From contig JACRLQ010000005.1 in the NCBI GenBank assembly GCA_016215155.1, forward strand, positions 1-46,848: a stretch of DNA of 46,848 bases. Reading direction: 5' to 3'. Position 1 is the first letter of the stretch; the number at the start of each line of letters is the position of its first letter. Positions 17,202 through 26,379 of this stretch are shown here, one piece after another. A program made the translations under genes and the position numbers. This stretch comes from Nitrospirota bacterium. Lineage in GTDB: Bacteria > Nitrospirota > Thermodesulfovibrionia > Thermodesulfovibrionales > UBA6898. The notes below the pieces were generated by a model that was given only the letters and a program-made list of their open reading frames with translations, had not been told where the DNA came from and did not search any database.

Positions 17202-18034
17202 AATGCAATACCTGCGAAACTGAGGGGGGCGTCCTGCTCTGGAGTGTCGGCGGCTACAGGGTCTACCGTTGTCCCGTGTGTGATCTCATATATGCGGATT
17301 GTTCGGGGGCGGACCTGACGGGCCTCTACGAGGAAGATTACTACAAGAAAGTATATCCGGATTACGAAACAGACCGGGAAGTCCATAACAGAAACCATGA
17401 GGCCATGCTTGAGAGGATCGAACATATGACAACCAGGGGCAGGCTCCTCGAGATCGGCAGCGCCTTCGGGTTTTTTATTGAAAGCGCGCGCCGGCGCGGT
17501 TGGGAGGCCACCGGCTATGAGTTGTCGGAGTATGCGAGTTCCGTGGCGAGGGTGAAATACGGGGCCAACGTCATACATGCCGATTTTCTCGACGCGAAGA
17601 TTGCGGAGCGCTACGACTGCGTGTGTATCTTTGATACGATCGAACACGTCGCCGATCCCAAAGGACTTGTCGGGAAGGTGGCGTCCGTACTGAAGCCCGG
17701 GGGACACCTCATCGTCAGTACCGGAGACATCGCCTCGCCGTTTGCCAGGGTTATGGGGAAGCGATGGCGTATGGTCCAGCCGCCGCTCCACATCTACTAC
17801 TATTGTCCGCGGAGCATCACCTCGTTGCTTGAAAAACAGGGTTTTTCAGTGGAATCCATCACACATGACGGAAAATATCATAACCTCGGGAGCATCGCCC
17901 AACACCTCTTCGGGGCGCCGAAGAAAGCCTTTCCCGCTATGCCGGTCAGTATAAACCTCGGTGATATCATGACGGTGGCCGCGCGACTGAAGCCGGCGCG
18001 CCGTACGGACGACAACGGGAAGGCAAACTTATGA
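17198..18034 (+). CDS. Class I SAM-dependent methyltransferase with N-terminal zinc-ribbon
   Basis: About 278 residues from the ATG overlapping the aminotransferase stop. Two CxxC pairs at the N-terminus (MKCNTCETE and YRCPVCDLIY) form a putative zinc-ribbon. The SAM-binding core follows (RLLEIGSAFGFFIESAR; FDTIEHVADPKG; LKPGGHLIVSTGD), then YYYCPRSITSLLEKQGFSVE. This architecture is common in polysaccharide and secondary-metabolite clusters. Its acceptor may be the amino sugar made by the operon or a glycan built with it; neither can be shown here. Confidence 0.83.
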   Translation: MKCNTCETEGGVLLWSVGGYRVYRCPVCDLIYADCSGADLTGLYEEDYYKKVYPDYETDREVHNRNHEAMLERIEHMTTRGRLLEIGSAFGFFIESARRRGWEATGYELSEYASSVARVKYGANVIHADFLDAKIAERYDCVCIFDTIEHVADPKGLVGKVASVLKPGGHLIVSTGDIASPFARVMGKRWRMVQPPLHIYYYCPRSITSLLEKQGFSVESITHDGKYHNLGSIAQHLFGAPKKAFPAMPVSINLGDIMTVAARLKPARRTDDNGKANL

Positions 18035-18651
18035 ATAATGGGGTAATCCTGATCGGGGGCTCCGTCGAGCTTATCGAACTTTGCGACCTCTGCGGCGTGC
18101 GGGTCGTCGGGATCGTTGACAAAGAACCGGGGGGGGCTTTCCCGGGGCACAAGGTGTTCCATGGGGACGAGGTGGCGTCTACGCTGTACCGGCGTCACGG
18201 AGGTATCCCTCTTGTGATCTCGCCCGACATGCCCGAGACAAGGAAACGGCTTGCCGCCTACTATGCGGAATGCGGGTTCGTTTTCTCGAGCCTGGTTTCT
18301 CCCCGCGCCCTTGTGTCTCCCTCCGCGCGGCTCGGCAGAGGGGTCGTCATTCAGAGCGGGGCCAATGTTTCCGCGGGGGTCACCCTCGGAGACTTTGTAA
18401 GGGTGAACACCTGCGCAAACATCATGCACGATTCTTTCATCGGTGACTATAGCACGATTGCGCCTAACGCCGTGATACTGGGAAGGGTGAAGGTCTCTGA
18501 AGGCGCGTACGTGGGAGCAAATGCGACAGTCCTGCCCGGCAAGACGGTGGGCCGGGGCGCGGTGGTGGGGGCCGGGGCGCTGGTAACACGCGATGTTCCG
18601 GCGAAGACCACCGTCATGGGGAATCCGGCGCGGCGGCGGGTCAAAAAATGA
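18031..18651 (+). CDS. PglD/NeuD-like sugar acyltransferase (left-handed beta-helix)
   Basis: Predicted 206 residues. The N-terminal Rossmann-like part (NNGVILIGGSVELIELCDLC, GVRVVGIVDKEPG) and the hexapeptide-repeat C-terminus (VSAGVTLGDFVRVNTCANIM, HDSFIGDYSTIAPNAVILG, VTRDVPAKTTVMGNPARR) give the PglD/NeuD/LegH architecture. These enzymes N- or O-acetylate amino sugars with acetyl-CoA; the histidine in MHD fits the catalytic base. Following the aminotransferase, N-acetylation of the 4-amino group is the natural expectation. Overlaps both neighbours by ATGA. Confidence 0.85.
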   Translation: MNNGVILIGGSVELIELCDLCGVRVVGIVDKEPGGAFPGHKVFHGDEVASTLYRRHGGIPLVISPDMPETRKRLAAYYAECGFVFSSLVSPRALVSPSARLGRGVVIQSGANVSAGVTLGDFVRVNTCANIMHDSFIGDYSTIAPNAVILGRVKVSEGAYVGANATVLPGKTVGRGAVVGAGALVTRDVPAKTTVMGNPARRRVKK

Positions 18652-19619
18652 CGATGCTCGATATATCGGTTGTCATACCTGTCCGCGACGAGGAGCAGAC
18701 TCTCCGCGAACTTGTCGGCAGGCTTTCACGGGTACTGGGCGGGATGGGGAAGAGTTACGAGATCATCTTTGTGACCGATGCGAACAGGGACAATACGTTC
18801 GGGGTGCTCAGGCAGCTTAACGCGGAGCACGCCCCGGTCAAGGCGGTGAAGCTGACAAACGCCCTCGGCCAGCACGTGGCGATAATTGCCGGCCTCGAAC
18901 TGTGCCGCGGCAGGACGGCGGTCATAATGGACGGAGACCTGCAGGACTACCCCGAGGATATCCCGCGCCTTCACGCGAAGCTGGAAGAAGGCTATGATGT
19001 CGTATACGGGGTGAAGGACAGGAAGAATGACTCGTTCGTGAGGAATGTCTATTCAAAACTGTTCGTCGGCCTGATGGAAAAACTCTCTGACGTCAGGCTG
19101 CGGCATACGACCAGCATGTTCAGGATAATCAGCAGAAGAACGGTCGATGAAATACTCCGGTTCAGCGAGACCCAGCCGAGTCTCACGTTCATTATGGGGC
19201 TCATAGGCTTCCCGTCTTCGACCGTAAAGGTGACGTCAGGGGAAAGAAAAGAGGGCAAGACCAAATACAATTTCTTCAGGCTGATGAATTTCGCCATAGG
19301 GTCCCTCATTTCATTTTCCACAAAGCCGATAAGGATAATAGCGGTCATGGGTTTTTGCGTGTCTGCGTTGAGCTTTATGTATATGTGCGTGGTGCTCGTT
19401 CAGAGGGCATTTTTCAAGATAGAAGTTTTGGGGTGGTCCACGACGATTTTCCTGATCACCTTTCTTGGGGGCGTTCAGCTCCTGGGAATGGGGGTAATCG
19501 GTGAATACATAGCGAACATCTTCGTCCAGACCAAGCGAAGGCCGCTTTACTTCATCGATCAGAAGATAGGCGAGTTCGACACCGCCTCTCCTGAGGAACA
19601 AAGAAACGTCACCGATTAG
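18648..19619 (+). CDS. GtrB/ArnC-like GT2 glycosyltransferase with two C-terminal membrane helices
   Basis: Predicted 323 residues. GT2 motifs: ISVVIPVRDEEQTLRELVG, VTDANRDNT, IMDGDLQDYPEDIP (DxD region) and TSMFRIISRR. Two hydrophobic helices (IRIIAVMGFCVSALSFMYMC; TIFLITFLGGVQLLGMGVIG) precede a short tail RRPLYFIDQKIG. This is the topology of polyprenyl-phosphate glycosyltransferases such as GtrB and ArnC, which load a sugar onto undecaprenyl-phosphate at the inner membrane face. It would feed GT-C enzymes such as the YfhO pair. The first ATG overlaps the upstream stop. Confidence 0.9.
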   Translation: MTMLDISVVIPVRDEEQTLRELVGRLSRVLGGMGKSYEIIFVTDANRDNTFGVLRQLNAEHAPVKAVKLTNALGQHVAIIAGLELCRGRTAVIMDGDLQDYPEDIPRLHAKLEEGYDVVYGVKDRKNDSFVRNVYSKLFVGLMEKLSDVRLRHTTSMFRIISRRTVDEILRFSETQPSLTFIMGLIGFPSSTVKVTSGERKEGKTKYNFFRLMNFAIGSLISFSTKPIRIIAVMGFCVSALSFMYMCVVLVQRAFFKIEVLGWSTTIFLITFLGGVQLLGMGVIGEYIANIFVQTKRRPLYFIDQKIGEFDTASPEEQRNVTD

Positions 19620-19643
19620 AGGCCACCCTGGCAGCGCCGGCAG

Positions 19644-21152
19644 TTACTCCCATTTTGGGCGCAGTTTGGTGGCCAGGGCCGTCTTGCCGAAAAATTTTAT
19701 GAGCCGAAATGTTTTTGGCAGATTTGAGCCGTACGCGCGGTGGATCAACCTGAGAAATAAAACCGGGTTCAATATCAGGGTGTTGACCAGAATAATCATA
19801 TCTATGACAAGCAACGTAAACGCGCTGTTCCGACGAGAGATGAAGTATTCGATCATTGATTGAGGGACCGTCGGCGCCATGATTATCAGCTTGTTGAGCG
19901 TGTTTGGAGTCAGTTCATGTCTGTCGGTTTTCGGGTCTTTGAAAGACAGGCCGTCTTTTTGCGCTCTTTTGTGCAGTTCCGTGCCCTGGAAAAAAGATAA
20001 TGAAAAAAGTTGCAGCTGAAACGGCCTGGGAATTTGCAAAATTACTCTTAATGTATTCAGGGTGTCCTCTTCCGTTTCATAAGGGTTGTCCAGAATGACA
20101 TCATAATAGGCAAAAATGTCCAGGCTATGGATAAGTCTCGTCGCGTTCAAAAATGCGTCGCCCGTCACAGGACGCTTGAAAACCTCTCTGTTGACCCTAT
20201 CGCTTCCTGATTGCAGACCCATGCTTAACATCATCAAACCGGCTTCCTTAAGGAGGGTCAGCTTTTCTAAATTGATATGCCGGGGGGTCGTCCTGACTAT
20301 AAAGGGGACATTGATCTTGTCCTTGTATTGCCTTGTAAATTCACTGACCCAGTTATTGTCGTATGTCAGAAAACAATCATCCTGTATATTCAGGCAAAGA
20401 CAGTCCTTATGCTCAGTGATTATTTCCGAGATCTCCGCAATGACCGATTCCACGGAACGTTTTCTGACAGGGTAGTGTCCGTAGAATTCTTTTAAAGCGG
20501 AATTGCAGCAATATGTGCATGAAAAAGGACAGCCGCGCGTCGTGATTATATTGGGGAATGTCCCCTTATACCTCGAAATAGACCTGAACAATTCCCCGTC
20601 CACTTCAAGGACCCTGTTTTTATGAACGACGTACATGTCTTTGGGCAGATGCTTTGGAAAAGGGAACTTGTCTATGTCGGGCTCAAGTGATCTGGGAGGG
20701 TTTAGTTTCAACTGACTGTTTTCAATCAGACAAATCCCCGGAATTCCACTGAAGTCCCGGCGCTCTTCAATGCAGCCCAAAAGTTCCAGGAGGGTATGTT
20801 CGCCTTCACCTCTGACAACGATATCACCAACCGACAGACATTCCTCAGGGGCCACAGTCGCATGTATACCGCCGAAGATCAGCGGAATGTCCTTAAATCG
20901 ACGTTTGAATTCTTTGGCGAACTGCGAAGCACGGTAAAACTCACAGGACATAAGGCTGATACCCGCAACCTCGATATTGTTATCGGCAATGAACTTTAAA
21001 ACAGCGGTGTCGGAACCGCAATCGGGGTCGCTTTGAAGTATAAGGTGACTTTTGTGGTTATGCGACATAAGAAACGCATGGATATATTTTGCTCCGATAA
21101 TATCCGCATTGTCCTGAAACGATATGATCGCAATGTTCACGGCGCCTCCCAT
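19644..21152 (-). CDS. B12-binding-domain radical SAM protein
   Basis: Predicted 502 residues. The N-terminal about 150 residues form a cobalamin-binding-type domain (NIEVAGISLMSCEFYRAS, DIPLIFGGIHATVAPEECL, DIVVRGEGEHTLLELLGC) without an evident DxHxxG. The radical SAM core has TTRGCPFSCTYCCNSAL (CxxxCxxC for the [4Fe-4S] cluster), LNIQDDCFLTYDNNW, and GLQSGSDRVNREVFKR. A hydrophobic stretch near the C-terminus (LLVIDMIILVNTLILNPVLF) suggests membrane association. Members act as methyltransferases or in lipid and glycan tailoring. It is convergent with the GtrB-like gene and divergent from the GT-C gene at 21304, so it is its own transcription unit. Confidence 0.87.
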   Translation of the reverse strand: MGGAVNIAIISFQDNADIIGAKYIHAFLMSHNHKSHLILQSDPDCGSDTAVLKFIADNNIEVAGISLMSCEFYRASQFAKEFKRRFKDIPLIFGGIHATVAPEECLSVGDIVVRGEGEHTLLELLGCIEERRDFSGIPGICLIENSQLKLNPPRSLEPDIDKFPFPKHLPKDMYVVHKNRVLEVDGELFRSISRYKGTFPNIITTRGCPFSCTYCCNSALKEFYGHYPVRKRSVESVIAEISEIITEHKDCLCLNIQDDCFLTYDNNWVSEFTRQYKDKINVPFIVRTTPRHINLEKLTLLKEAGLMMLSMGLQSGSDRVNREVFKRPVTGDAFLNATRLIHSLDIFAYYDVILDNPYETEEDTLNTLRVILQIPRPFQLQLFSLSFFQGTELHKRAQKDGLSFKDPKTDRHELTPNTLNKLIIMAPTVPQSMIEYFISRRNSAFTLLVIDMIILVNTLILNPVLFLRLIHRAYGSNLPKTFRLIKFFGKTALATKLRPKWE

Positions 21153-21303
21153 GTTAATCGATGTCCATCTTCGTATCCAAAACTTCCGGGTGCATGATTC
21201 CTGAATTTAACCGGGTTATGTTATCGTAAATATTATGACATATTACGGGCCTCTTTCTGACGGCAATTCGGGAAGAGGTATCAGTATATCATGGAGTTAG
21301 AAA

Positions 21304-22932
21304 GTGATTGACAAGTTTCCTGCTTTAATAAAAAAAGTCGGGTTGGCTGCGCTTGTGATCTACGCCGCCGCGGGTTTTCTGATCTATTCGAATGTCCTGA
21401 CTGACGGCATTTTCATATTCGACGACTTTGAATATATTGTCGATAATCCGACCCTGAAGAACATGTCTTTTTTCTCCCATATGACCGACCCCCGGCATAT
21501 CGGATACCTCAGTTTCGGACTGAATTTTGCTCTGGACGGAATGGACCCCTACGGTTTCCACCTTTTTAATATTATCATTCATATCTTAAACGCGCTGCTG
21601 GTCTTCTCCTTCGTCCGGCTTACGCTCAAGATACTGAGGCAGGGGGACGGACGCCTCGCCAAATGGGACGATCTGTCGTCGTTTACGGCGGGCTTGATCT
21701 TTCTCGTACACCCTATAGAAACGCAGGCGGTCTCTTATATAACCCAGCGTTTTACGTCCATGACCTCGCTCTTTTATCTTTCGTCCGTGGTCTCATATCT
21801 AAGCGCGCGCTGGAGACTTGAACGGTCTGACGGTCCCGCGGTCCCGTATGTCCTTTACGGGGTCTCCATAGTGAGCTGTATGCTGGCCATGAAGACCAAG
21901 GAAATCGCCTTTACAATCCCTTTTATGATAGGAGCGCTGGAGTACCTTCTGTTTAAAGGGTCCGCCCTGGCCGGCAGGCGTTTTATCTATCTCATTCCCT
22001 TGTTTGCGACACTTGTGATTATACCCATGTCACTGTTCGGCCCGGAATACGGCCTGATGGATTACGGCCAGGGGGTCGATGAGGTCACAAGAAGGGACAA
22101 GATATTCGATCTTCAGGAGAGGTCGACGTTCGAATATCTTATAACCCAGTTCAGGGTCATCGTAATATATCTTCGCCTGCTCGTATTGCCTGTTCACCAG
22201 CTTGCGGTTTATGACCTGAGGGCATCTAACTCAGTGCTTGACCTCAGAGTTTTGACGTCTCTGGCTTTGCTGCTTGCTATCGCCGCCACCGGATTTTACT
22301 GCTGGAGAAAAGCGGCCAAGGCAGGGCCCAAGGACGCTCCTGTTTACATGATTACAGCTCTTGGCATTCTCTGGTTTTATGTCACTCTTTCCATCGAATC
22401 CTCGATAATCCCGATAAAGGACCTGATATTTGAGCACAGGGCATATCTTCCAAGCGTCGGGATTATTGCGCTGTTCTCTGTAGTGTCGATCAATATGCTC
22501 GGGAAGTTTCTTGCCGGAGAGCGCGTATTTGCAAAAGCAGCGGCCTGTATCCTGGTGGTTGTCATTCCTTTGTCCGTTGCGACATATAGGAGGAATTTCA
22601 TCTGGACTGATGAGGTCCTGTTTTGGGGTGACATCGTGGAGAAGACCGGCAAGGCCATCGGCTACAACAACAGGGGCAATGCCTATCTCAAAAACGGACA
22701 ACTGGACCTGGCGCTGAAAGACCTGACCAAGACCATAAGTTTCTTCCCGAATGCGACCGATGAGATGGCATGGGAGAATTCGGATTTTACGCCTATGAAT
22801 ATGGCCAAGACGTATCAGAGCAGGGCAAATGTTTTCGCGGCGATGGGCGATACCATACGCGCGCAGGCTGATTTCGACACGGCCCGGGCCATCATGGGCC
22901 TTGGCATGAGAAGGGCCCCGGCAGGGGAATAA
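21304..22932 (+). CDS. GT-C-type membrane protein with C-terminal TPR (TMTC-like)
   Basis: Predicted 542 residues from a GTG with GGAG upstream. The first loop after helix 1 has the GT-C acidic signature (FIFDDFEYIVDNPTLKNM), followed by GYLSFGLNFALDGMDPYGFH and HPIETQAVSYITQRFTSMTS, a pattern seen in TMTC-type and bacterial TPR-containing glycosyltransferases. About 10-11 membrane helices precede a C-terminal TPR region (NNRGNAYLKNGQLDLALKDL; YQSRANVFAAMGDTIRAQAD). Probably transfers a sugar from a polyprenyl carrier to a protein or glycan outside the cytoplasm; specificity unknown. Confidence 0.75.
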   Translation: MIDKFPALIKKVGLAALVIYAAAGFLIYSNVLTDGIFIFDDFEYIVDNPTLKNMSFFSHMTDPRHIGYLSFGLNFALDGMDPYGFHLFNIIIHILNALLVFSFVRLTLKILRQGDGRLAKWDDLSSFTAGLIFLVHPIETQAVSYITQRFTSMTSLFYLSSVVSYLSARWRLERSDGPAVPYVLYGVSIVSCMLAMKTKEIAFTIPFMIGALEYLLFKGSALAGRRFIYLIPLFATLVIIPMSLFGPEYGLMDYGQGVDEVTRRDKIFDLQERSTFEYLITQFRVIVIYLRLLVLPVHQLAVYDLRASNSVLDLRVLTSLALLLAIAATGFYCWRKAAKAGPKDAPVYMITALGILWFYVTLSIESSIIPIKDLIFEHRAYLPSVGIIALFSVVSINMLGKFLAGERVFAKAAACILVVVIPLSVATYRRNFIWTDEVLFWGDIVEKTGKAIGYNNRGNAYLKNGQLDLALKDLTKTISFFPNATDEMAWENSDFTPMNMAKTYQSRANVFAAMGDTIRAQADFDTARAIMGLGMRRAPAGE

Positions 22933-22966
22933 ATCCCATCCGTGGAATGAGTGGAAGGAAAGGTTT

Positions 22967-23935
22967 TTGGCGTATCGCGTGAATTTCGACAGATCACGAC
23001 TGAAGATAAGACCCCTTGCCGAGCGTTTGAATGACCTGGGACCAGGTTGCATCAGGCCGCTGGAGAGGACCGGGCACTGCAATGATTCCCTCAAAAGGGT
23101 CGCGCAGCGGATCGTGGCGGCCAGAAAAAGCGGAAGCCCGGTCATAATGATGGCGGGAGGTCACGTGGTCAGGTCCGGCGTCCAGCGCTATATCATAGAC
23201 CTCATGGAAAAGGGATACATTTCCTGCTTTTCGATGAACGGTTCGGTCATGATCCATGATTTTGAGTTTTCCCTTATCGGGGCCACGACCGAAAGTGTCG
23301 CGAAGTATATCGTGGACGGGCAGTTCGGTCTTTGGGCCGAGACAGGCCGGATCAACGATATCGTAAACCGCGCATACAGGGACTTGCCGGGCGGCATGGG
23401 CGAGGCCGTGGGCCGGGCGATCCATGAGGGTGACTACCCGTCAAAAGATATAAGTCTTCTCGCGGCATGTTACAGACTTGGTATTCCGGCCACCGTTCAT
23501 ATCGGGATAGGATATGACATAATACATGAGCATCCCAACTTCGACGGCGCTGCCGCCGGCGCGATGTCCTATAACGATTTCCTGAAGTTCGCGTCAGTCA
23601 CGGAAGGACTTGAGGGGGGTGTAGTCATGAACTTCGGGAGTGCCGTAATGGCCCCGGAGGTCTATCTGAAGGCCCTCAGCATGGCCAGGAATGTGGCCCG
23701 CCAGGAAGGCCGCCAGATCAGACACTTTACCACCCTGGTCTGTGACCTCCATCCACTGCCGGCTGGTCCGGCCGGCGAACCCCGAAAAGACGACCCTGCC
23801 TATTATTTCAGACCTTGGAAAACGATGCTCATAAGGACTGTCTCTGACGGCGGTGAGAGTCATTATGTTCAGGGAAGACATGACGAAACGATCCCGGCGC
23901 TATGGACCGCCCTCAAAGACCTTGAAAGTCAGTAA
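22967..23935 (+). CDS. Deoxyhypusine-synthase-like protein
   Basis: Predicted 322 residues from a TTG preceded by GGAAGGAAAGG at 4 bases. Conserved segments are VIMMAGGHVVRSGVQRYIID, SMNGSVMIHDFEFSLIGATT, VHIGIGYDIIHEHPNFDGAA, VMNFGSAVMAPEVYLKALSM and YYFRPWKTMLIRTVSDGGES. The order of the first two resembles the NAD-binding region of deoxyhypusine synthase (glycine-rich strand, then a G-x-x-HD helix), but the catalytic lysine region of true DHS is not evident. Bacteria do not usually have hypusine, so a different reaction is likely. It sits 34 bases after the GT-C gene and before cytidylyltransferase-type genes. Family resemblance moderate; function unknown. Confidence 0.55.
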   Translation: MAYRVNFDRSRLKIRPLAERLNDLGPGCIRPLERTGHCNDSLKRVAQRIVAARKSGSPVIMMAGGHVVRSGVQRYIIDLMEKGYISCFSMNGSVMIHDFEFSLIGATTESVAKYIVDGQFGLWAETGRINDIVNRAYRDLPGGMGEAVGRAIHEGDYPSKDISLLAACYRLGIPATVHIGIGYDIIHEHPNFDGAAAGAMSYNDFLKFASVTEGLEGGVVMNFGSAVMAPEVYLKALSMARNVARQEGRQIRHFTTLVCDLHPLPAGPAGEPRKDDPAYYFRPWKTMLIRTVSDGGESHYVQGRHDETIPALWTALKDLESQ

Positions 23936-23956
23936 CACTGAAAGTTATTATAAACA

Positions 23957-24448
23957 ATGAAGATTTTAGATCTGGATACGCTCGCTTCGAGAATAAGCAG
24001 GCTTAAGTCGGAAGGGAAGAAGATAGTCCATTGCCACGGCTGCTTTGACCTTATGCATCCCGGGCATATCAAGTATTTTCAGGCCGCCAAAAAGATGGGG
24101 GATGTTCTTGTGGTCACCATCACCCCTGATGAGTTTGTGGACAAGGGGCCCGGCAGGCCTGTTTTTAACCAGCAACTGAGGGCCGATTCCATCGCCGCGC
24201 TTGAGTGTGTCGATTATGTGGCTGTAAATAAATGGCCGACCGCGGAAGCGACCCTGCGGTTATTGAGACCGGATTATTACGTCAAGGGCCAGGAGTTCGA
24301 ACAGCTTCATGACAAGACCGGGAAGATCCAGAGGGAATACGAGGTCGTCAGAGAGATAGGCGCTGAAATGCGGTTTACCCACGAGGTGGTGTTTTCCTCG
24401 ACCCGGCTCCTTAATAAATGGTTTACAGGTCCGGATGCAAGCAAATGA
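23957..24448 (+). CDS. RfaE/HldE-type cytidylyl/adenylyltransferase
   Basis: Predicted 163 residues. The nucleotidyltransferase motif HGCFDLMHPGHIKYFQAAKK contains the HxGH signature, and SSTRLLNKW near the end corresponds to the SST region of the superfamily. Closest in character to the C-terminal domain of HldE (heptose-1-phosphate adenylyltransferase) and glycerol-3-phosphate cytidylyltransferases. It would activate a sugar or polyol phosphate with a nucleotide. The neighbouring GmhA-like isomerase and kinase-type domain suggest a heptose-like substrate. The stop overlaps the next gene (ATGA). Confidence 0.82.
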   Translation: MKILDLDTLASRISRLKSEGKKIVHCHGCFDLMHPGHIKYFQAAKKMGDVLVVTITPDEFVDKGPGRPVFNQQLRADSIAALECVDYVAVNKWPTAEATLRLLRPDYYVKGQEFEQLHDKTGKIQREYEVVREIGAEMRFTHEVVFSSTRLLNKWFTGPDASK

Positions 24449-25792
24449 ATAAAACCGCGAAAGAAAAAATTCATTCCGTTCATGATCTGGCAGGGATAAT
24501 AGAGGGCCTTAAAAAGCAGGGCAAGACCGTTGTCCAGAGCCACGGTGTGTTCGACCTTATTCATCCGGGAATCATCAATCACCTTGAACTTGCCGGGCAG
24601 CAGGGCGATGTCCTTGTGGTTACCGTAATCAGGGACCGGGACGTAAGGAGGGGACCGGGGCGGCCTATTTTCACCGACGCGCTCAGACTGGAAAACGTCG
24701 CCTCCCTGGAACTGGTCGACTATGCCTGCGTTGTTGACGATGAGGTGCCTTTTGAATGCGTCAGGATTTTGAAGCCCGACGTGCTGGCGAAGGGCCAGGC
24801 ATATAAGGAACGCGACCGTAAGGTGCATGAAAAGATTTTCGAGGAGGAGAAGGAGTTTTACCTCGGCAAAAGCAGGGTGCATGAGACCGGAGGCTTCTCG
24901 TTCAGCTCGTCCCAGATTGTAAACAACTTCCTCGATATCTATCCTCAGGAGACGAAGGATTTCCTCAGGGAATTTTCGGGGAAGTACAGCTTCAATGATG
25001 TCGCGGAAGGAATCAACAGCCTCGGTAAAATGAAGGTCCTGCTCATAGGGGACGGGATCATTGATGAGTATCACTATTGTTCAGCGATGGGAAAGTCCGC
25101 CAAGTCCCACCTTGTCGTAAGCAAGTACCTTATGCACGAAGTGTTCTATGGCGGGGCCTTCGCCATCGCCAACCATATAGCGGGCATATGCGGTAAGATT
25201 CATCTTGTGTCCCTTCTGGGAGGGACTGATTCAAAGGAAGAGTCGATCTCAAAAAACCTCAAACAGAACGTCTCTACAAGGTTTTTTTATCGTGAGGACG
25301 GCCCTACCATCGTCAAGAAACGCTATGTGGACCAGTACCTTAACCAGAAGATATTCGAGGTGAATTACCTCAATGATGATTTTATCAACAGGGAGTGCGA
25401 GACCTCTGTTATAGACTATCTAAAATCCGTGATAAACGGGTATGATCTTGTGCTCGTGTCCGACTTCGGTCATGGCTTTCTTACGAAAGAGATCATCTCG
25501 GTGATCCGGGACCACTCAAAAAAGTACGCGGTGAATACCCAGACCAGTCGGGATTGACGCCGAAGGAAGGATCAACAGGACCCCTATTTTTTCGTCCAAG
25601 GTTGTCGATACCATAGGCGCCGGTGACGCCTTCTTTGCCTTTACCGCGCCGTGTTTTTCAAACGGACTGCCTATGGACATGGTATCATTTATCGGGAACG
25701 CCGTGGGCGCGCTGGCGGTACAGATCGTCGGAAACAAAAAGCCCGTCGAAAAATACGAGCTGCTCGAATTCATAGACGCGATCCTGAAATAA
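24445..25792 (+). pseudogene. Cytidylyltransferase–PfkB sugar kinase fusion with internal deletion and frameshift
   Basis: The first reading frame (24445-25557, 370 residues) has an N-terminal nucleotidyltransferase domain (SHGVFDLIHPGIINHLELAG; the final H of HxGH is replaced by I) and the start of a PfkB kinase (KVLLIGDGIIDEYHYC, GGAFAIANHIAGICG, LVLVSDFGHGFLTKEI, then YAVNTQTSRD and stop). The rest of the kinase continues in another frame (about 25545-25792): GIDAEGRINRTPIF, then VVDTIGAGDAFFAF with the catalytic GAGD, to a stop just before the SIS gene. Compared with family members roughly 60-70 residues are missing between these parts. The kinase is therefore probably inactive, or the assembly is wrong here. 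The order NTase-kinase is the reverse of HldE. Confidence 0.72.
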
Positions 25793-25808
25793 AAAGGAAT
25801 AAGATGAT

Positions 25809-26375
25809 ATGACCCAATTTGCAGACGAATACTACAGAAGGCTCTTCGACACCGTAAACCGCATAGGCGTCAGAAACGGAAGCGGGGACGGTATGACCTT
25901 CTCCGAAGGGGTCTCCGGCGCCGTCGGGCTTATAAAGGCCGGCATAAAGGGGCATAAGCTGATGTTCATCGGAAACGGGGGAAGCGCCGCCATTTCGAGC
26001 CATATGTCGGTTGATTTCTGGAAAAACGGCGGCATGCGGGCGGTCGCCTTCAACGACAGCTCCCTGCTGACATGCCTGGGGAATGACTACGGTTACAGGC
26101 ATGTCTTTGAGAAGCCCGTGGAGATGTTCGCCGACGGCGGCGACATACTGATCGCCATAAGCAGCTCCGGCAGGTCTGAAAATATACTCCTCGGAGTGGC
26201 GGCGGCAAGAAAAAAGGGGTGCGCGGTCATTACGCTTTCGGGGTTCGACCGGGACAACCCGCTTTCTTCCATGGGTGACATAAATTTCTACGTGCCCTCA
26301 AGCGCATATGGGCCTGTCGAGGTCCTGCACCACTCGATCTGCCACTGCATTTTAGATGCGATCATGGGAAGGTGA
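25809..26375 (+). CDS. SIS-domain sugar isomerase (GmhA-like)
   Basis: Predicted 188 residues. Signature segments: LMFIGNGGSAAISSHMSVDF (the GNGGSA loop of phosphoheptose isomerases), VAFNDSSLLTCLGNDYGYRH, LIAISSSGRSENILLGVAAA and the C-terminal HHSICHCILDAI helix. GmhA converts sedoheptulose-7-phosphate to D-glycero-D-manno-heptose-7-phosphate at the start of ADP/GDP-heptose synthesis. Neighbouring nucleotidyltransferase and kinase-type genes fit such a route. Spacing of 16 bases after the kinase relic, with AAGGAAT upstream. Confidence 0.85.
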   Translation: MTQFADEYYRRLFDTVNRIGVRNGSGDGMTFSEGVSGAVGLIKAGIKGHKLMFIGNGGSAAISSHMSVDFWKNGGMRAVAFNDSSLLTCLGNDYGYRHVFEKPVEMFADGGDILIAISSSGRSENILLGVAAARKKGCAVITLSGFDRDNPLSSMGDINFYVPSSAYGPVEVLHHSICHCILDAIMGR

Positions 26376-26379
26376 CTTT

